Below are positions 1 to 8,275 of a stretch of DNA of 64,000 nt, piece by piece. The stretch is taken from NCBI RefSeq assembly GCF_900277125.1, contig NZ_OPYN01000164.1, positions 186,001 through 250,000 on the forward strand. The letters are read 5' to 3'. Each line of letters opens with the position of its first letter. The first letter of the stretch is position 1. Both the position numbers and the translations under genes were made by a program. The notes beneath the pieces are model-generated. The model had not been told where the DNA came from and ran no database searches. It saw only the letters and a program-made list of their open reading frames with translations. Source of the DNA: Pseudomonas inefficax. Its GTDB lineage: Bacteria > Pseudomonadota > Gammaproteobacteria > Pseudomonadales > Pseudomonadaceae.

Positions 1-326
1 AGGAAAGCCCCGGCCTGGCCAGCAGCGATCATGTTGACCGACAGGCTCGTCGTCGCGCAGGTACGCCCCGGCGGCAGGACCGACAGCACAGCCATGGCCA
101 TCGCGATGTCGAGCATGCTCGCCAGAGTGCCGCCAGAAACGACACCGTTACCCTGGGTGCTGGATGGCGGAGCCTCGAAGCGCAGCTGCAGCGCTCCTGG
201 CCTACCCTCCGCCAGTACGGCACCCAGACTCACCAGGGCCGGATTGGCGTCCAGCGGGACATTGCAACGCCCCCCGGCCACTGCGCCCGCGACCAACGCG
301 CGGGTCGGGTTATCGCGCACCGGCAT
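1..326 (-). CDS. PaaI-type hotdog thioesterase, 3' end outside the window
   Basis: The reading frame starts at an ATG at 326-324 and stays open to the window edge, so the C-terminus is missing. About 108 residues are visible. Residues around 60-100 read VVSGGTLASMLDIAMAMAV followed by TTSLSVNMIAAG, which is the pattern of PaaI/YdiI hotdog thioesterases (GG..a.l.D.a....., then t..l.vn). Family members hydrolyse acyl-CoA thioesters in the cytoplasm. The start is fused to the preceding gene as TAATG (1-nt overlap), so translation is probably coupled to the FAH-family enzyme. A role in releasing CoA from a pathway intermediate is inferred from the ligase and keto-acid cleavage enzyme across the promoter. 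The exact substrate cannot be told. Confidence 0.75.
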   Translation of the reverse strand, partial: MPVRDNPTRALVAGAVAGGRCNVPLDANPALVSLGAVLAEGRPGALQLRFEAPPSSTQGNGVVSGGTLASMLDIAMAMAVLSVLPPGRTCATTSLSVNMIAAGQAGAF

Positions 327-1333
327 TACATGAAGGGCTGTCGCGGCGTTGGCCACCACAAGCCCTCCTCCTTCTGGCCCATGGTGGTACGCAGCACGCC
401 GATGTTGTCGGCTTCAAGCTCAACCACATCGCCCGGCTCGAGCTGACGGCCCAGCTCCAGCGCCGAACCGCCACCCATGGTGCCCGAACCGATCACATCG
501 CCCGGCTCGATGATTTCGCCGAGCGAGACATAGGCGACCAGTTCAGCCACGGTCCACAGCTTCCCGCCACTGTTGCCCTTGCCCCAGGTTTCGCCGTTGA
601 CGCGCACTTCCATCGAAATCGCGTCCAGGTCCTCGAACTCGTCCAGCGTGGTGATCCACGGGCCGATGGCGTGGGCGAAATCCTTGCTCTTGGTGCTGCC
701 CATGCCAATCGGCAGTTCGTTGTGCTGCAGCCCGCGACCGCTGAAATCGTTGTAGAGCGTGATGCCGAATACGTAGTCGAGCGCCTCTTCCGGACGCACG
801 CTGGAACCGCGGCGGCCGATCACGTAGCCCAGCTCCAGCTCGTAATCCATCTTTTCGGTGATGTAGCCTGGCCATGGCACTACCGCGTCGTGACCGATCA
901 CGGTGCTGGCCGAGTTCTTGGTGAAGCCGGGAATCAGGAGCATGCTTTCCGGTACATCACGCCCCATACGCTCGTGCCAGCCCTTGATATGGCCGATGAA
1001 AGTGAGGCCGTCACGCAGCACGGGTGGATCAGAGGCCGGCAACCAGGTAACGTCGCCAATCGGCAGCGACGCTTCATCGCCGAAACGTCCTTCGATCACA
1101 GTGCGCGCCGCGTCGACTAGGTTGCTGCCATTCGCTAGCGCCTGCGCCATGCTGCCTGGAAACTGCGCTTGCGCGAGCCGAACGGCAGCTGCATCGCCAG
1201 CATGAAAAGTGGCCTTCGCGTGCAGTGCTGCGGCTCGGGCCAAATCGATTACTCGGCCCTTCTCTGGCTCTACTACGACCAACCGGGCAATCGGTCCATC
1301 CGGACTCTCTCTCGAAATGCGGCCGAATTTCAT
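326..1333 (-). CDS. Fumarylacetoacetate hydrolase (FAH) family protein
   Basis: 335 residues, the normal length of two-domain bacterial FAH-family enzymes, which hydrolyse C-C bonds of 1,3-diketones or acylpyruvates (or act as hydratases or decarboxylases) with a divalent metal. The metal-site pattern is visible: YELELGYVIGRRG near residues 165-177, FGITLYNDFSGR near 190, SKDFAHAIGPW near 216 and GSGTMGGGSA near 283. It is the first gene of the minus-strand arm, diverging from the keto-acid cleavage enzyme over a 517-bp control region with palindromes. Downstream it overlaps the thioesterase by one base. In context it probably cleaves a diketone made after ring oxidation. Family assignment is firm and the substrate is unknown. 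Confidence 0.88.
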   Translation of the reverse strand: MKFGRISRESPDGPIARLVVVEPEKGRVIDLARAAALHAKATFHAGDAAAVRLAQAQFPGSMAQALANGSNLVDAARTVIEGRFGDEASLPIGDVTWLPASDPPVLRDGLTFIGHIKGWHERMGRDVPESMLLIPGFTKNSASTVIGHDAVVPWPGYITEKMDYELELGYVIGRRGSSVRPEEALDYVFGITLYNDFSGRGLQHNELPIGMGSTKSKDFAHAIGPWITTLDEFEDLDAISMEVRVNGETWGKGNSGGKLWTVAELVAYVSLGEIIEPGDVIGSGTMGGGSALELGRQLEPGDVVELEADNIGVLRTTMGQKEEGLWWPTPRQPFM

Positions 1334-1499
1334 TTGCGTATTTCCCCTTCAGGTTAAGGTCAAAATCGGGGCGTTGATGACACACCACCGCCCCATCACT
1401 GCGTCTTGAAGCCTGCACCCCATCGACCACCCCCAATAGGCGCAGCCCAGCACACACTTCCTTCCGCGCACTGCGGCATCGTTCGCTTAGCCATTATTT

Positions 1500-1514
1500 G
1501 ATACGAGTCGTATC
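1500..1514. promoter_or_regulatory. 15-bp perfect palindrome, likely operator
   Basis: GATACGAGTCGTATC is a 7-1-7 perfect inverted repeat about 167 bp upstream of the FAH-family gene, inside the divergent control region. A related 15-mer lies at 1685-1699. The arms (GATACG/CGTATC) resemble the published PhlF operator core (GATACGAAACGTACCGTATC), so a TetR-family repressor is the likely ligand. No TetR gene is in the window. Confidence 0.6.
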
Positions 1515-1558
1515 GTTTTTTGTTTATAGGCTCACGTCCTCGGCTTGTCAACGGTCAA

Positions 1559-1573
1559 ATATCGATCCGTATC
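1559..1573. promoter_or_regulatory. Degenerate copy of the divergent-promoter palindrome
   Basis: ATATCGATCCGTATC keeps the right half (CGTATC) of the 15-mer at 1500-1514 while the left half has decayed. It lies between the two good copies. It may be a weak operator or chance. Confidence 0.3.
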
Positions 1574-1684
1574 GTTGTCTAAAAGACGATCAAATGGCTA
1601 ACAACTCCAAGAATAAAGGCTATTTGAGCTTGTTAACCCCACTGCTGTTGACAGAAATACAAACGACGCCTATAAACACAAAAC

Positions 1685-1699
1685 GATACGTACAGTATC
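1685..1699. promoter_or_regulatory. Second GATACG...GTATC operator-like palindrome
   Basis: GATACGTACAGTATC matches the 1500-1514 element at both ends (GATACG at the left, GTATC at the right) and lies about 150 bp upstream of the keto-acid cleavage gene. One copy near each divergent start suggests joint control of both arms by one repressor. The rest of 1334-1850 holds no convincing gene. Confidence 0.5.
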
Positions 1700-1850
1700 A
1701 CTAATGATGCGAAGCTAACGAGATAGACCAGCCTTACCGGCCAGCGGCGCATCGCTTGCGCCTATGTGCCCACAGGTCTGGAAGGGCCAAGCCTTCCAGG
1801 CTGATCACAACACAGTTTTTCACCTCATGTTTGCGATGCGAGGAAAGCCA

Positions 1851-2780
1851 ATGAGCAAGGTCATCATCACCTGCGCTGTCACAGGCGGTGCACACACGCC
1901 ATCAATGTCACCGTTTCTGCCGGTCACACCGGAAGAAATTGCAGCGCAGTCGATCGAGGCCGTGGAGGCCGGTGCAGCGATCGTCCACCTGCACGCTCGC
2001 GATCCGGTCACCGGTAAACCCACTGGTAACCCCGACGTCTTTCGCCAGTTCGTGGGCCGGATTAAGCAGGCCACTGACGCCGTCATCAATATCTCCACCG
2101 GCGGCGGCGGCCCCAGCATGCCGATCGCCGAGCGTGCCGAGGCCGGTCACGCGCTAAAACCGGAGATGTGCTCGCTCAACATGGGCTCGCTCAACTTGGT
2201 GTTGTCGGAAATGGCGCAGAGGGATCGTGAGTGGAAGCACGACTGGGAAAAACCCTTCCTGGAATCCACCAAGGGCTTGATCTTCCGCAACACCTACGAG
2301 GACATCGAGTGGATTCTGGAAAACATCGGCAACCAGGGCGGCACCCGCTTCGAATTCGAGTGCTATGACGTCGGCCACCTTTACACACTGGCTTACTTCC
2401 TTGAGCGCGGCCTGGTGAAACCGCCCCTGTTCGTGCAAAGCGTCTTCGGCCTGCGCGGTGGCCAGGGCGCCCATGCCGAAGACCTCATGCACCAGAAGCG
2501 CACTGCCGATCGCCTGTTCGGTAGTGACTACCACTGGTCCGTTCTCGCTGCTGGCAAGAGTCAGATGCCACTGGCAACCATGTCGGCAATCGTCGGGGGC
2601 AACGTACGCGTCGGCCTGGAAGACAGCCTCTACATCGGCCGCGGCGAATTGGCGAACTCCAACGCAGAACAGGTCCGCAAGGTACGCCGGATCCTGACTG
2701 AAATGGGCATGGAAATCGCGACACCTGACGATGTGCGCGAACGGTTGAAATTGAAAGGCTCGCAAGACGTCGCCTTCTAA
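1851..2780 (+). CDS. Beta-keto acid cleavage enzyme (BKACE, DUF849)
   Basis: 309 residues. BKACE enzymes are zinc-dependent TIM barrels that condense a beta-keto acid with acetyl-CoA, releasing acetoacetate and a new acyl-CoA. The zinc pair is seen as HLHARDP (His46, His48) and the third ligand as Glu257 in VGLEDSLYIGRGELA; these match the pattern of the prototype Kce. The ATG at 1851 was chosen because AGGAAAG lies just upstream and the product then begins MSKVIITCAVTGGAHTPSM, the usual family N-terminus; the frame is open further upstream but that part has no similarity. It heads the plus-strand arm. Specificity varies widely in this family and cannot be read here. Confidence 0.92.
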   Translation: MSKVIITCAVTGGAHTPSMSPFLPVTPEEIAAQSIEAVEAGAAIVHLHARDPVTGKPTGNPDVFRQFVGRIKQATDAVINISTGGGGPSMPIAERAEAGHALKPEMCSLNMGSLNLVLSEMAQRDREWKHDWEKPFLESTKGLIFRNTYEDIEWILENIGNQGGTRFEFECYDVGHLYTLAYFLERGLVKPPLFVQSVFGLRGGQGAHAEDLMHQKRTADRLFGSDYHWSVLAAGKSQMPLATMSAIVGGNVRVGLEDSLYIGRGELANSNAEQVRKVRRILTEMGMEIATPDDVRERLKLKGSQDVAF

Positions 2781-2863
2781 GAGCCGCGCCCTGACAGGCC
2801 GGGCACAGATCGTCAACTGAGCCGGTCGGCTTCAAAACACAATAAAAACAAGGAGACAAAATC

Positions 2864-3979
2864 ATGTCGGATGTGAAGCGAGTTCTGATTGTGGGTTGTG
2901 GGATCGGCGGCGCCACAGCCGCCTATACCCTGGCTCGAATCGGTCTCAGCGTGCATTGCGTGGACATCGCACCGAAAAGTTCTGCTGCCGGCACGGGCAT
3001 CTGTCTGCTACACAACACGCTGCGCGCGCTCAGAGCGGTCGAGCTGGATGGCCATTGCCTGGAAAGCGGCTTGCTGTTCGAGCGGTTCCGCCAATTCGAT
3101 GCCGCAGGGAACCAGACGGCAGTAAACCCCACCCCCCCCGGGATCGGGATCCGCCGCCCAGACCTCGCACACACACTGGAAAGCGCCGCCATAGCGGCTG
3201 GCGCGACAATCGAATTCGGCGTCACCGTAACGGAGCTGGAAGAGCGCGCAAACCACGTCGAAGTCACCTTTTCCAACGGTTCTCGCGGCGAGTACGACAT
3301 CGTCGTGGCCGCGGATGGCACTTACTCCAAGACCCGGCGCAAAGTGTTCGGCCCTGACTTCGAACCTGAATTCGTGGGCCAGAGCGGATGGCGTTTCTCG
3401 GCGCCGCGGCAGCCCGATCACGATGGATTCTTCCTGTTCCGTAACAACAAGGGCGTTGCCGTGGGTGCCATTCCGACAGCCCAGGACACCTGCTATCTGT
3501 TCTTCCTCGAAGGCAGCCAGCAGCACCTGCACATGCCGGATGACCAACTGGATACGTTGCTCAGGGAGCGTCTGGCTGAATACTCCGCACCGCTCGTGCG
3601 CGCTGCCCTTGATCAGGTAACTGGCCCCGAGCGAGTCCTGTTCCGCCCCTTCGACGTGCGTCTCATGCCAGGTCCGTGGTGGCATCGAGGCCGAGTGGTC
3701 CTGTTGGGCGACGCCGCGCACGCGCCGACCCCCCAGCTTACCTCTGGCGGTGGCCTGGCCATCGAGGATGCCGTGGTGCTTGCCGAATGCCTGAGCGCCC
3801 CCGGCACAGCCATGGACGCACTGGAGGCATACAGCCGCCGCCGTATCCCACGCGTCAAGCGCGTGTGGGAAGCCTCGCGACAACTCTCCCAATGGGAGCG
3901 GGACGATCCCCTTGGCAATGCAGAGAAGTCTGCCGCGTTGCTGCTGGACACCTATCGATTCCTTGGGGAGCCCATGTAA
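2864..3979 (+). CDS. FAD-dependent class A monooxygenase
   Basis: 371 residues with the full set of group A flavoprotein hydroxylase motifs: the Rossmann GCGIGGATAAYTLAR at residues 11-25, the DG motif near VVAADGTYSKTRR (about 148) and the second FAD motif GDAAHAPTPQLTSGGGLAIE (about 284). Such enzymes hydroxylate phenols or other activated rings with NAD(P)H and O2. The start has a good AAGGAG ribosome site. It follows the BKACE gene by 83 bp and precedes the DUF1302 gene by 71 bp, so the three probably form one transcript. It probably adds the hydroxyl group that primes the substrate for ring or chain cleavage; the substrate is not deducible. Confidence 0.9.
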   Translation: MSDVKRVLIVGCGIGGATAAYTLARIGLSVHCVDIAPKSSAAGTGICLLHNTLRALRAVELDGHCLESGLLFERFRQFDAAGNQTAVNPTPPGIGIRRPDLAHTLESAAIAAGATIEFGVTVTELEERANHVEVTFSNGSRGEYDIVVAADGTYSKTRRKVFGPDFEPEFVGQSGWRFSAPRQPDHDGFFLFRNNKGVAVGAIPTAQDTCYLFFLEGSQQHLHMPDDQLDTLLRERLAEYSAPLVRAALDQVTGPERVLFRPFDVRLMPGPWWHRGRVVLLGDAAHAPTPQLTSGGGLAIEDAVVLAECLSAPGTAMDALEAYSRRRIPRVKRVWEASRQLSQWERDDPLGNAEKSAALLLDTYRFLGEPM

Positions 3980-4050
3980 GCACTCCCGCATTTCGCCGCC
4001 CCAAGGCCCTCAAGGAGTCGGCCCCATCGACAACACACCGGAGAAAAACA

Positions 4051-5745
4051 ATGACAAAAAGAGACCTCAGGTTAGATGACAAAATGCGTGTGCTGGCATT
4101 GGCCGCAGCATGCGCTGGATCCCACTCCGCATACGCCTTCGAACTGGATACAGCGGACCCGGACCTCTACGTACGGTGGGACAACACCGTCAAATACAGC
4201 GCCGCATGGCGGGTGAAGGATCGCAGCGCAGGGCTGACCTCCGGCGATCCGTTCGCCAGCAACTTCGATGATGGCGATCGCAACTTCGACAAAGGCCTGA
4301 TTTCCAACCGTCTCGACCTGTTGAGTGAGCTGGACCTGGTCTACAAGCAGTCCTATGGCTTCCGCATCAGTGGCGCTGGCTGGTACGACGATGTCTACAA
4401 CAAGTCCAACGATAACGATTCCCCAGCCACCTCGAACCGGGCCCAGGGTGCCTACGACGAATTCTCCCACGACACCAGGGACCTGCATGGGCGTAAAGCC
4501 GAGCTGCTGGACGCCTTTGTGTTCGGTGGCTTCGACATCGGCTCGACCCGCCTTAACCTGCGCCTGGGTCAGCACTCACTGCAATGGGGCGAAACCCTGT
4601 ACTTCGGCGCCAACGGTATCGCCGGGGCGATGGCCCCGGTGGACGTGATCAAGCTGACCTCGGTGCCGGGCACGCAGTTCAAGGAAGCCATCCTGCCGGT
4701 TCCACAAATCTCCGCGCAGTGGCAGTTGACCGATAACGTGTCGCTCGGCGCTTTCTACCAGCTGCGCTGGGATGCCAGCCGCCTGCCTGCGGCCGGCAGC
4801 TACTTCTCTGGCCTGGATTTCCAGCCGGAGGGCGGCGAGGAGATGCTGTTCGGCCCGTTGACATCCCACCGCATCAGTAACCAGGACGCGAAGAACAGCG
4901 GACAAGGTGGCCTGCAACTGCGCTTCACGTACGCGGACACCGACTTCGGTCTGTACCTCGTGCGCTTCCACTCCAAGACCCATCAGCTGATCAGCAACCT
5001 GGGACTGCGCCACCTGCCCGACGGCAGCGTGCTGACGGACTCGAGCGGCGCACCCGTCATCGCACCGGTCAGCTACCGTATGGTTTACAACGAAGGCATC
5101 ACCGCTTTCGGTGCCAGCGCCTCGCATACGTTCGGCCCGATGCAGGTATCGACCGAAGCCTCGATCCGCCACAACCAGGATCTGGCAACGTCCGGCGGCG
5201 TTGATCTTGGCCTGCTCACCGGCACGTCGCTGGTGAACGACAACCACCACCACCCCGCCTATGCCACGGGCAAGACCGCGCACTTCAACATCAGCACGAT
5301 CTGGACGCTGCCATCCACTGCACTGGCAAGGGAAGCCACGTTCACCGGCGAATACATGTGGAACCGCGTGTTATCGGTAGACAAGAACCGCGAGGCGATC
5401 GACCCGAACGCCACGCGTGATGCCAGCGCTGTGCGCTTCGTTTTGGAGCCGACCTACCGTCAAGTGCTTTCGGGCCTGGACCTCAGCGTGCCAATCGGTG
5501 TCGGCTACAGTCCCAAGGGTTCTCGTTCAATGGCCTTGGGGCCGTCGCTACCCGCCGAGGGTGGCGGTGATTTCTCCGTCGGAGTCAATGGCAACTACCT
5601 CGGCACCTGGAACTTCAGCCTTGCCTACAACCACTTCTTCGGCCCGGAAAGACCCTTCCTGGCCGGGGAAAGCCCGACCTTCGGCTACGGCCAATACCTC
5701 AAAGACCGCGACTTCGTCGCGATGTCTGTACGCCGCACGTTCTGA
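4051..5745 (+). CDS. DUF1302 outer-membrane protein, copy 1
   Basis: 564 residues. The N-terminus has a signal peptide ending SAYA before FELDTADPDLYVRWDNTVKY, the standard start of mature DUF1302 proteins. The rest alternates polar and aromatic residues and ends in a terminal Phe (SVRRTF), typical of outer-membrane beta barrels. The ATG at 4051 follows GGAGAAAA; the frame is open back to 3676 but that segment overlaps the monooxygenase. DUF1302 proteins almost always sit beside DUF1329, as here, in clusters for hydrophobic compounds, and uptake across the outer membrane is the usual guess. A paralogue with the same layout lies at 14526-16175. Confidence 0.88.
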   Translation: MTKRDLRLDDKMRVLALAAACAGSHSAYAFELDTADPDLYVRWDNTVKYSAAWRVKDRSAGLTSGDPFASNFDDGDRNFDKGLISNRLDLLSELDLVYKQSYGFRISGAGWYDDVYNKSNDNDSPATSNRAQGAYDEFSHDTRDLHGRKAELLDAFVFGGFDIGSTRLNLRLGQHSLQWGETLYFGANGIAGAMAPVDVIKLTSVPGTQFKEAILPVPQISAQWQLTDNVSLGAFYQLRWDASRLPAAGSYFSGLDFQPEGGEEMLFGPLTSHRISNQDAKNSGQGGLQLRFTYADTDFGLYLVRFHSKTHQLISNLGLRHLPDGSVLTDSSGAPVIAPVSYRMVYNEGITAFGASASHTFGPMQVSTEASIRHNQDLATSGGVDLGLLTGTSLVNDNHHHPAYATGKTAHFNISTIWTLPSTALAREATFTGEYMWNRVLSVDKNREAIDPNATRDASAVRFVLEPTYRQVLSGLDLSVPIGVGYSPKGSRSMALGPSLPAEGGGDFSVGVNGNYLGTWNFSLAYNHFFGPERPFLAGESPTFGYGQYLKDRDFVAMSVRRTF

Positions 5746-5777
5746 TTCGACCGCCTGATACTCAAGGAGTACACGAG

Positions 5778-7133
5778 ATGACACTCACGAAGCTAGCGCT
5801 TGCCCTGGCGCTGACCTCCGTTACTGCGGCGACCTATGCCGAGGTCAACCCACAGGAAGCGGCCCGACTGCAAAGCGATCTGACCCCGGTTGGCGCCCAG
5901 AAGGCCGGCAACCAGAACGGCACTATCCCCGCCTGGACAGGCGGCATGGTCGACCCCAAGGTCGTCTACGAAGGCCGTCGCCCCGACCCCTTCGCCGATG
6001 AAAAACCGCTGTTCAGTATCACCGCGAAGAACGTCGGCGAGCACTCAGACAAGCTCAGCGACGGCGTCAAGGCCCTGCTGGATAAGTACCCGACCTACCG
6101 CATCGATGTCTACAAGACCCACCGCACCGCCGCATTCCCTCAGTACGTTTATGACAACACGTTCAAGAACGCGACCGTCGCCACGCTGGCCACCGGAGCT
6201 TCAGGAGTGTATGCACAGGGTGCATATGGCGGTTTTCCCTTCCCCATCCCGCAGACCGGCGAACAAGTCGTGCTGAACTCACTGGTGCGCTGGCGCGGAG
6301 AATCCTGGGTCAAGGAGGCTCGCAACTATCAGGTGACGGCGGACGGCAAGCCAGTGCTGCTCAGCGATATCGTCCAGTACAACACTGCGCCCTACTACTT
6401 CAAGGAAAACACTACACCCAGTGCCGGGACGACCAGCTACTGGAACACACGGGTTGACACCAAAGGCCCGGCAATCCGCGCGGGCGAAGCGATCATCGGC
6501 AAGCAAACCGTGGACGAGGCCAACAGCAACAACTGGGTGTATCTGGTCGGCCAGCGCCGCGTGCGAAAGCTGCCCTATGCCTGCTGCGATACACCGACAC
6601 CAGCCCTGGCCGGTGTGGCCAGCTTCGACGAGTTCGAAGTCCGTGCCGGGCAGCTCGATCGCTTCGACTGGAAGCTCGTCGGCAAGAAGGAACTGTACAT
6701 CCCGTACAACTCCAACCGCACGTTGACCGCGACCCAGGACAGCCAACTGCTCGGTCCCAAGCATATCAACCCCGACTACATGCGTTGGGAGCTCCATCGC
6801 GTCTGGGTGGTGGAAGCCACGCTCAAACCCGGCAAGCGCCATGTGGTCGCCAAGTCCACTTACTACTTCGACGAAGACACCTGGATTCCAGTGATGGCCG
6901 ACCGCTCGGACGCCAAGGGTCAACTGTGGCGTGTGCTCTACCCCACGCCAACCGTCCTTCCTGACCTGCCCGGCGTGGTGCCTAACGGCTTCACCATCTA
7001 CGACCTGCAGGCCGGCACTTACCTGGCCGCAGAAGTGGCGGCCGAGTCCAAGCAGCACTACAGGATCGCCTCGCCACGTGTCAGGGATTCGTACTTCGCC
7101 CCGGAAAGCATGGCCGGCACAGGCGTGCGCTGA
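5778..7133 (+). CDS. DUF1329 periplasmic protein, copy 1
   Basis: 451 residues with a signal peptide (LALALALTSVTAATYA) and the DUF1329 start EVNPQEAARLQSDLTPVGA followed by GTIPAWTGG. The family has an outer-membrane-lipoprotein-sorting (LolB-like) fold and probably carries a hydrophobic ligand in the periplasm. Conserved blocks such as VGQRRVRKLPYACCDTPTPA and MRWELHRVWVVEA are shared with the second copy at 16185-17543. It begins 33 bp after the DUF1302 gene and is surely co-transcribed with it. Function is inferred from partnership. Confidence 0.88.
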   Translation: MTLTKLALALALTSVTAATYAEVNPQEAARLQSDLTPVGAQKAGNQNGTIPAWTGGMVDPKVVYEGRRPDPFADEKPLFSITAKNVGEHSDKLSDGVKALLDKYPTYRIDVYKTHRTAAFPQYVYDNTFKNATVATLATGASGVYAQGAYGGFPFPIPQTGEQVVLNSLVRWRGESWVKEARNYQVTADGKPVLLSDIVQYNTAPYYFKENTTPSAGTTSYWNTRVDTKGPAIRAGEAIIGKQTVDEANSNNWVYLVGQRRVRKLPYACCDTPTPALAGVASFDEFEVRAGQLDRFDWKLVGKKELYIPYNSNRTLTATQDSQLLGPKHINPDYMRWELHRVWVVEATLKPGKRHVVAKSTYYFDEDTWIPVMADRSDAKGQLWRVLYPTPTVLPDLPGVVPNGFTIYDLQAGTYLAAEVAAESKQHYRIASPRVRDSYFAPESMAGTGVR

Positions 7134-7207
7134 CCACCCGCGGGCATCGGCGACCACCGATGCCCATTTGCCTCCCTTTCCCCACAACATCACCCTGGGA
7201 TACCCAC

Positions 7208-7771
7208 ATGACAACAGAAACCCAAGCCAAACCGGCTGCAACAGCCCAGATTGAGTACCGTCCCGTTCGGCGCATCGTCACCGGCGTCAACGCACAGGGC
7301 CAATCCTACATCCAGTCCGATGGCGACACGCCGAATGTGCAGAACCAGCCCGGCAAACCGCTGGCGCAGGTACTTTGGGCCACCGGCGGGGCACGCGCCC
7401 CCGGCGACGAACCGGCACCGCCAGGCCACAGCTTCGGCTTCCATTCAGCCGGCGGCTCGCTGCTGCGGGTAGCTGATTTCCCACCAGACTCGCATTACGA
7501 CCTGAACGCACTGCAGAAATTTCTCGACGAGAATGGCGTGCGCGACAACAGCAATCCACGCCACTTCTGGTTCCACAAGACCGAATCGCTGGACTACGCC
7601 ATTGTGCTCGAAGGCGAAATCTACGCGATGATGGACGAGGGGGAAGTGCTGATGCAGCCCGGCGATATCCTCATCCAACGCGCCACCAACCACAGCTGGT
7701 CCAACCGCTCGGACAAGGTCTGTCGCATGGCGTTCGTGCTACTCGATCTGGTGCCCGACGAACCGCTTTGA
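7208..7771 (+). CDS. Cupin-domain protein
   Basis: 187 residues, starting at the ATG at 7208 within the gap after DUF1329. The C-terminal third is one cupin barrel: HKTESLDYAIVLEGEIYAM (residues about 120-138) and QPGDILIQRATNHSWSNRS (about 152-170). Only one His of the usual metal-binding HxH is present in motif 1, with Glu and the motif-2 His, so the metal site may be incomplete. The family is widespread beside aromatic or polyketide catabolism genes, without assigned chemistry. It could be a dioxygenase, isomerase or hydrolase; the cluster has no other ring-cleavage enzyme candidate, which makes it interesting. Confidence 0.8.
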   Translation: MTTETQAKPAATAQIEYRPVRRIVTGVNAQGQSYIQSDGDTPNVQNQPGKPLAQVLWATGGARAPGDEPAPPGHSFGFHSAGGSLLRVADFPPDSHYDLNALQKFLDENGVRDNSNPRHFWFHKTESLDYAIVLEGEIYAMMDEGEVLMQPGDILIQRATNHSWSNRSDKVCRMAFVLLDLVPDEPL

Positions 7772-7885
7772 GCGAGCCGTACGGGATGTCGCCAACAAGC
7801 TGCCACGAGCACCTTCGTCGGCGACAGTCCCCCTCGTGATCCCGGCCACGGTTCGGTTCGCGCCTGGCCGCTTTGGGAGTGTCAT

Positions 7886-8116
7886 ATGGCAGTCAAGGAT
7901 AAGATCGACGCGATGGTTTCAAAGTACGGTTTGAATTATCGGGGGTATGTTCTTTCGACACTGATCTTCCCGCCCGCAGGCGTCTACGTCGGATGGAAAA
8001 TGCCAGGTGTCCCTGTCGCTTTACGGCTGACCCTAGTGGCCATTGCCCTGTTGACGCCGCTCGCGATTACCTTGCTCGTCGGCGCGCTGCTGCAAAGCAC
8101 ACGAACTCAGCTTTGA
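7886..8116 (+). CDS. Small membrane protein, unknown
   Basis: 76 residues. The first 20 residues are charged and predicted helical (VKDKIDAMVSKYGLNYRGY), followed by two hydrophobic stretches (about 22-36 and 45-70) that could span the membrane. The start follows GGGAGTGTC. It sits between the cupin gene and the AraC regulator with 114 bp before it, so it may or may not belong to the operon. I do not recognise a family. Confidence 0.55.
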   Translation: MAVKDKIDAMVSKYGLNYRGYVLSTLIFPPAGVYVGWKMPGVPVALRLTLVAIALLTPLAITLLVGALLQSTRTQL

Positions 8117-8275
8117 CGGATCACCAAAAGGGTATGCCTGCTGCAGTAATCAGGTTCGCTGTTGGCGCACCTGCAGCCACGAACTGCAGCGAGCCAACGG
8201 CGAACGCGAACATGGCGCAGAACTTGGTCGTGCTCGCTCATCCCCCGATGTTCGAATGTTCATTGGTACTGGTCT

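Noticed and set aside
1498..1704. A 68-codon frame in the divergent control region
   Set aside because: It covers the palindromes, lacks a ribosome site and resembles no protein.
3676..4050. N-terminal extension of the first DUF1302 protein
   Set aside because: It overlaps the monooxygenase gene and lies ahead of the true signal peptide and ribosome site at 4051.
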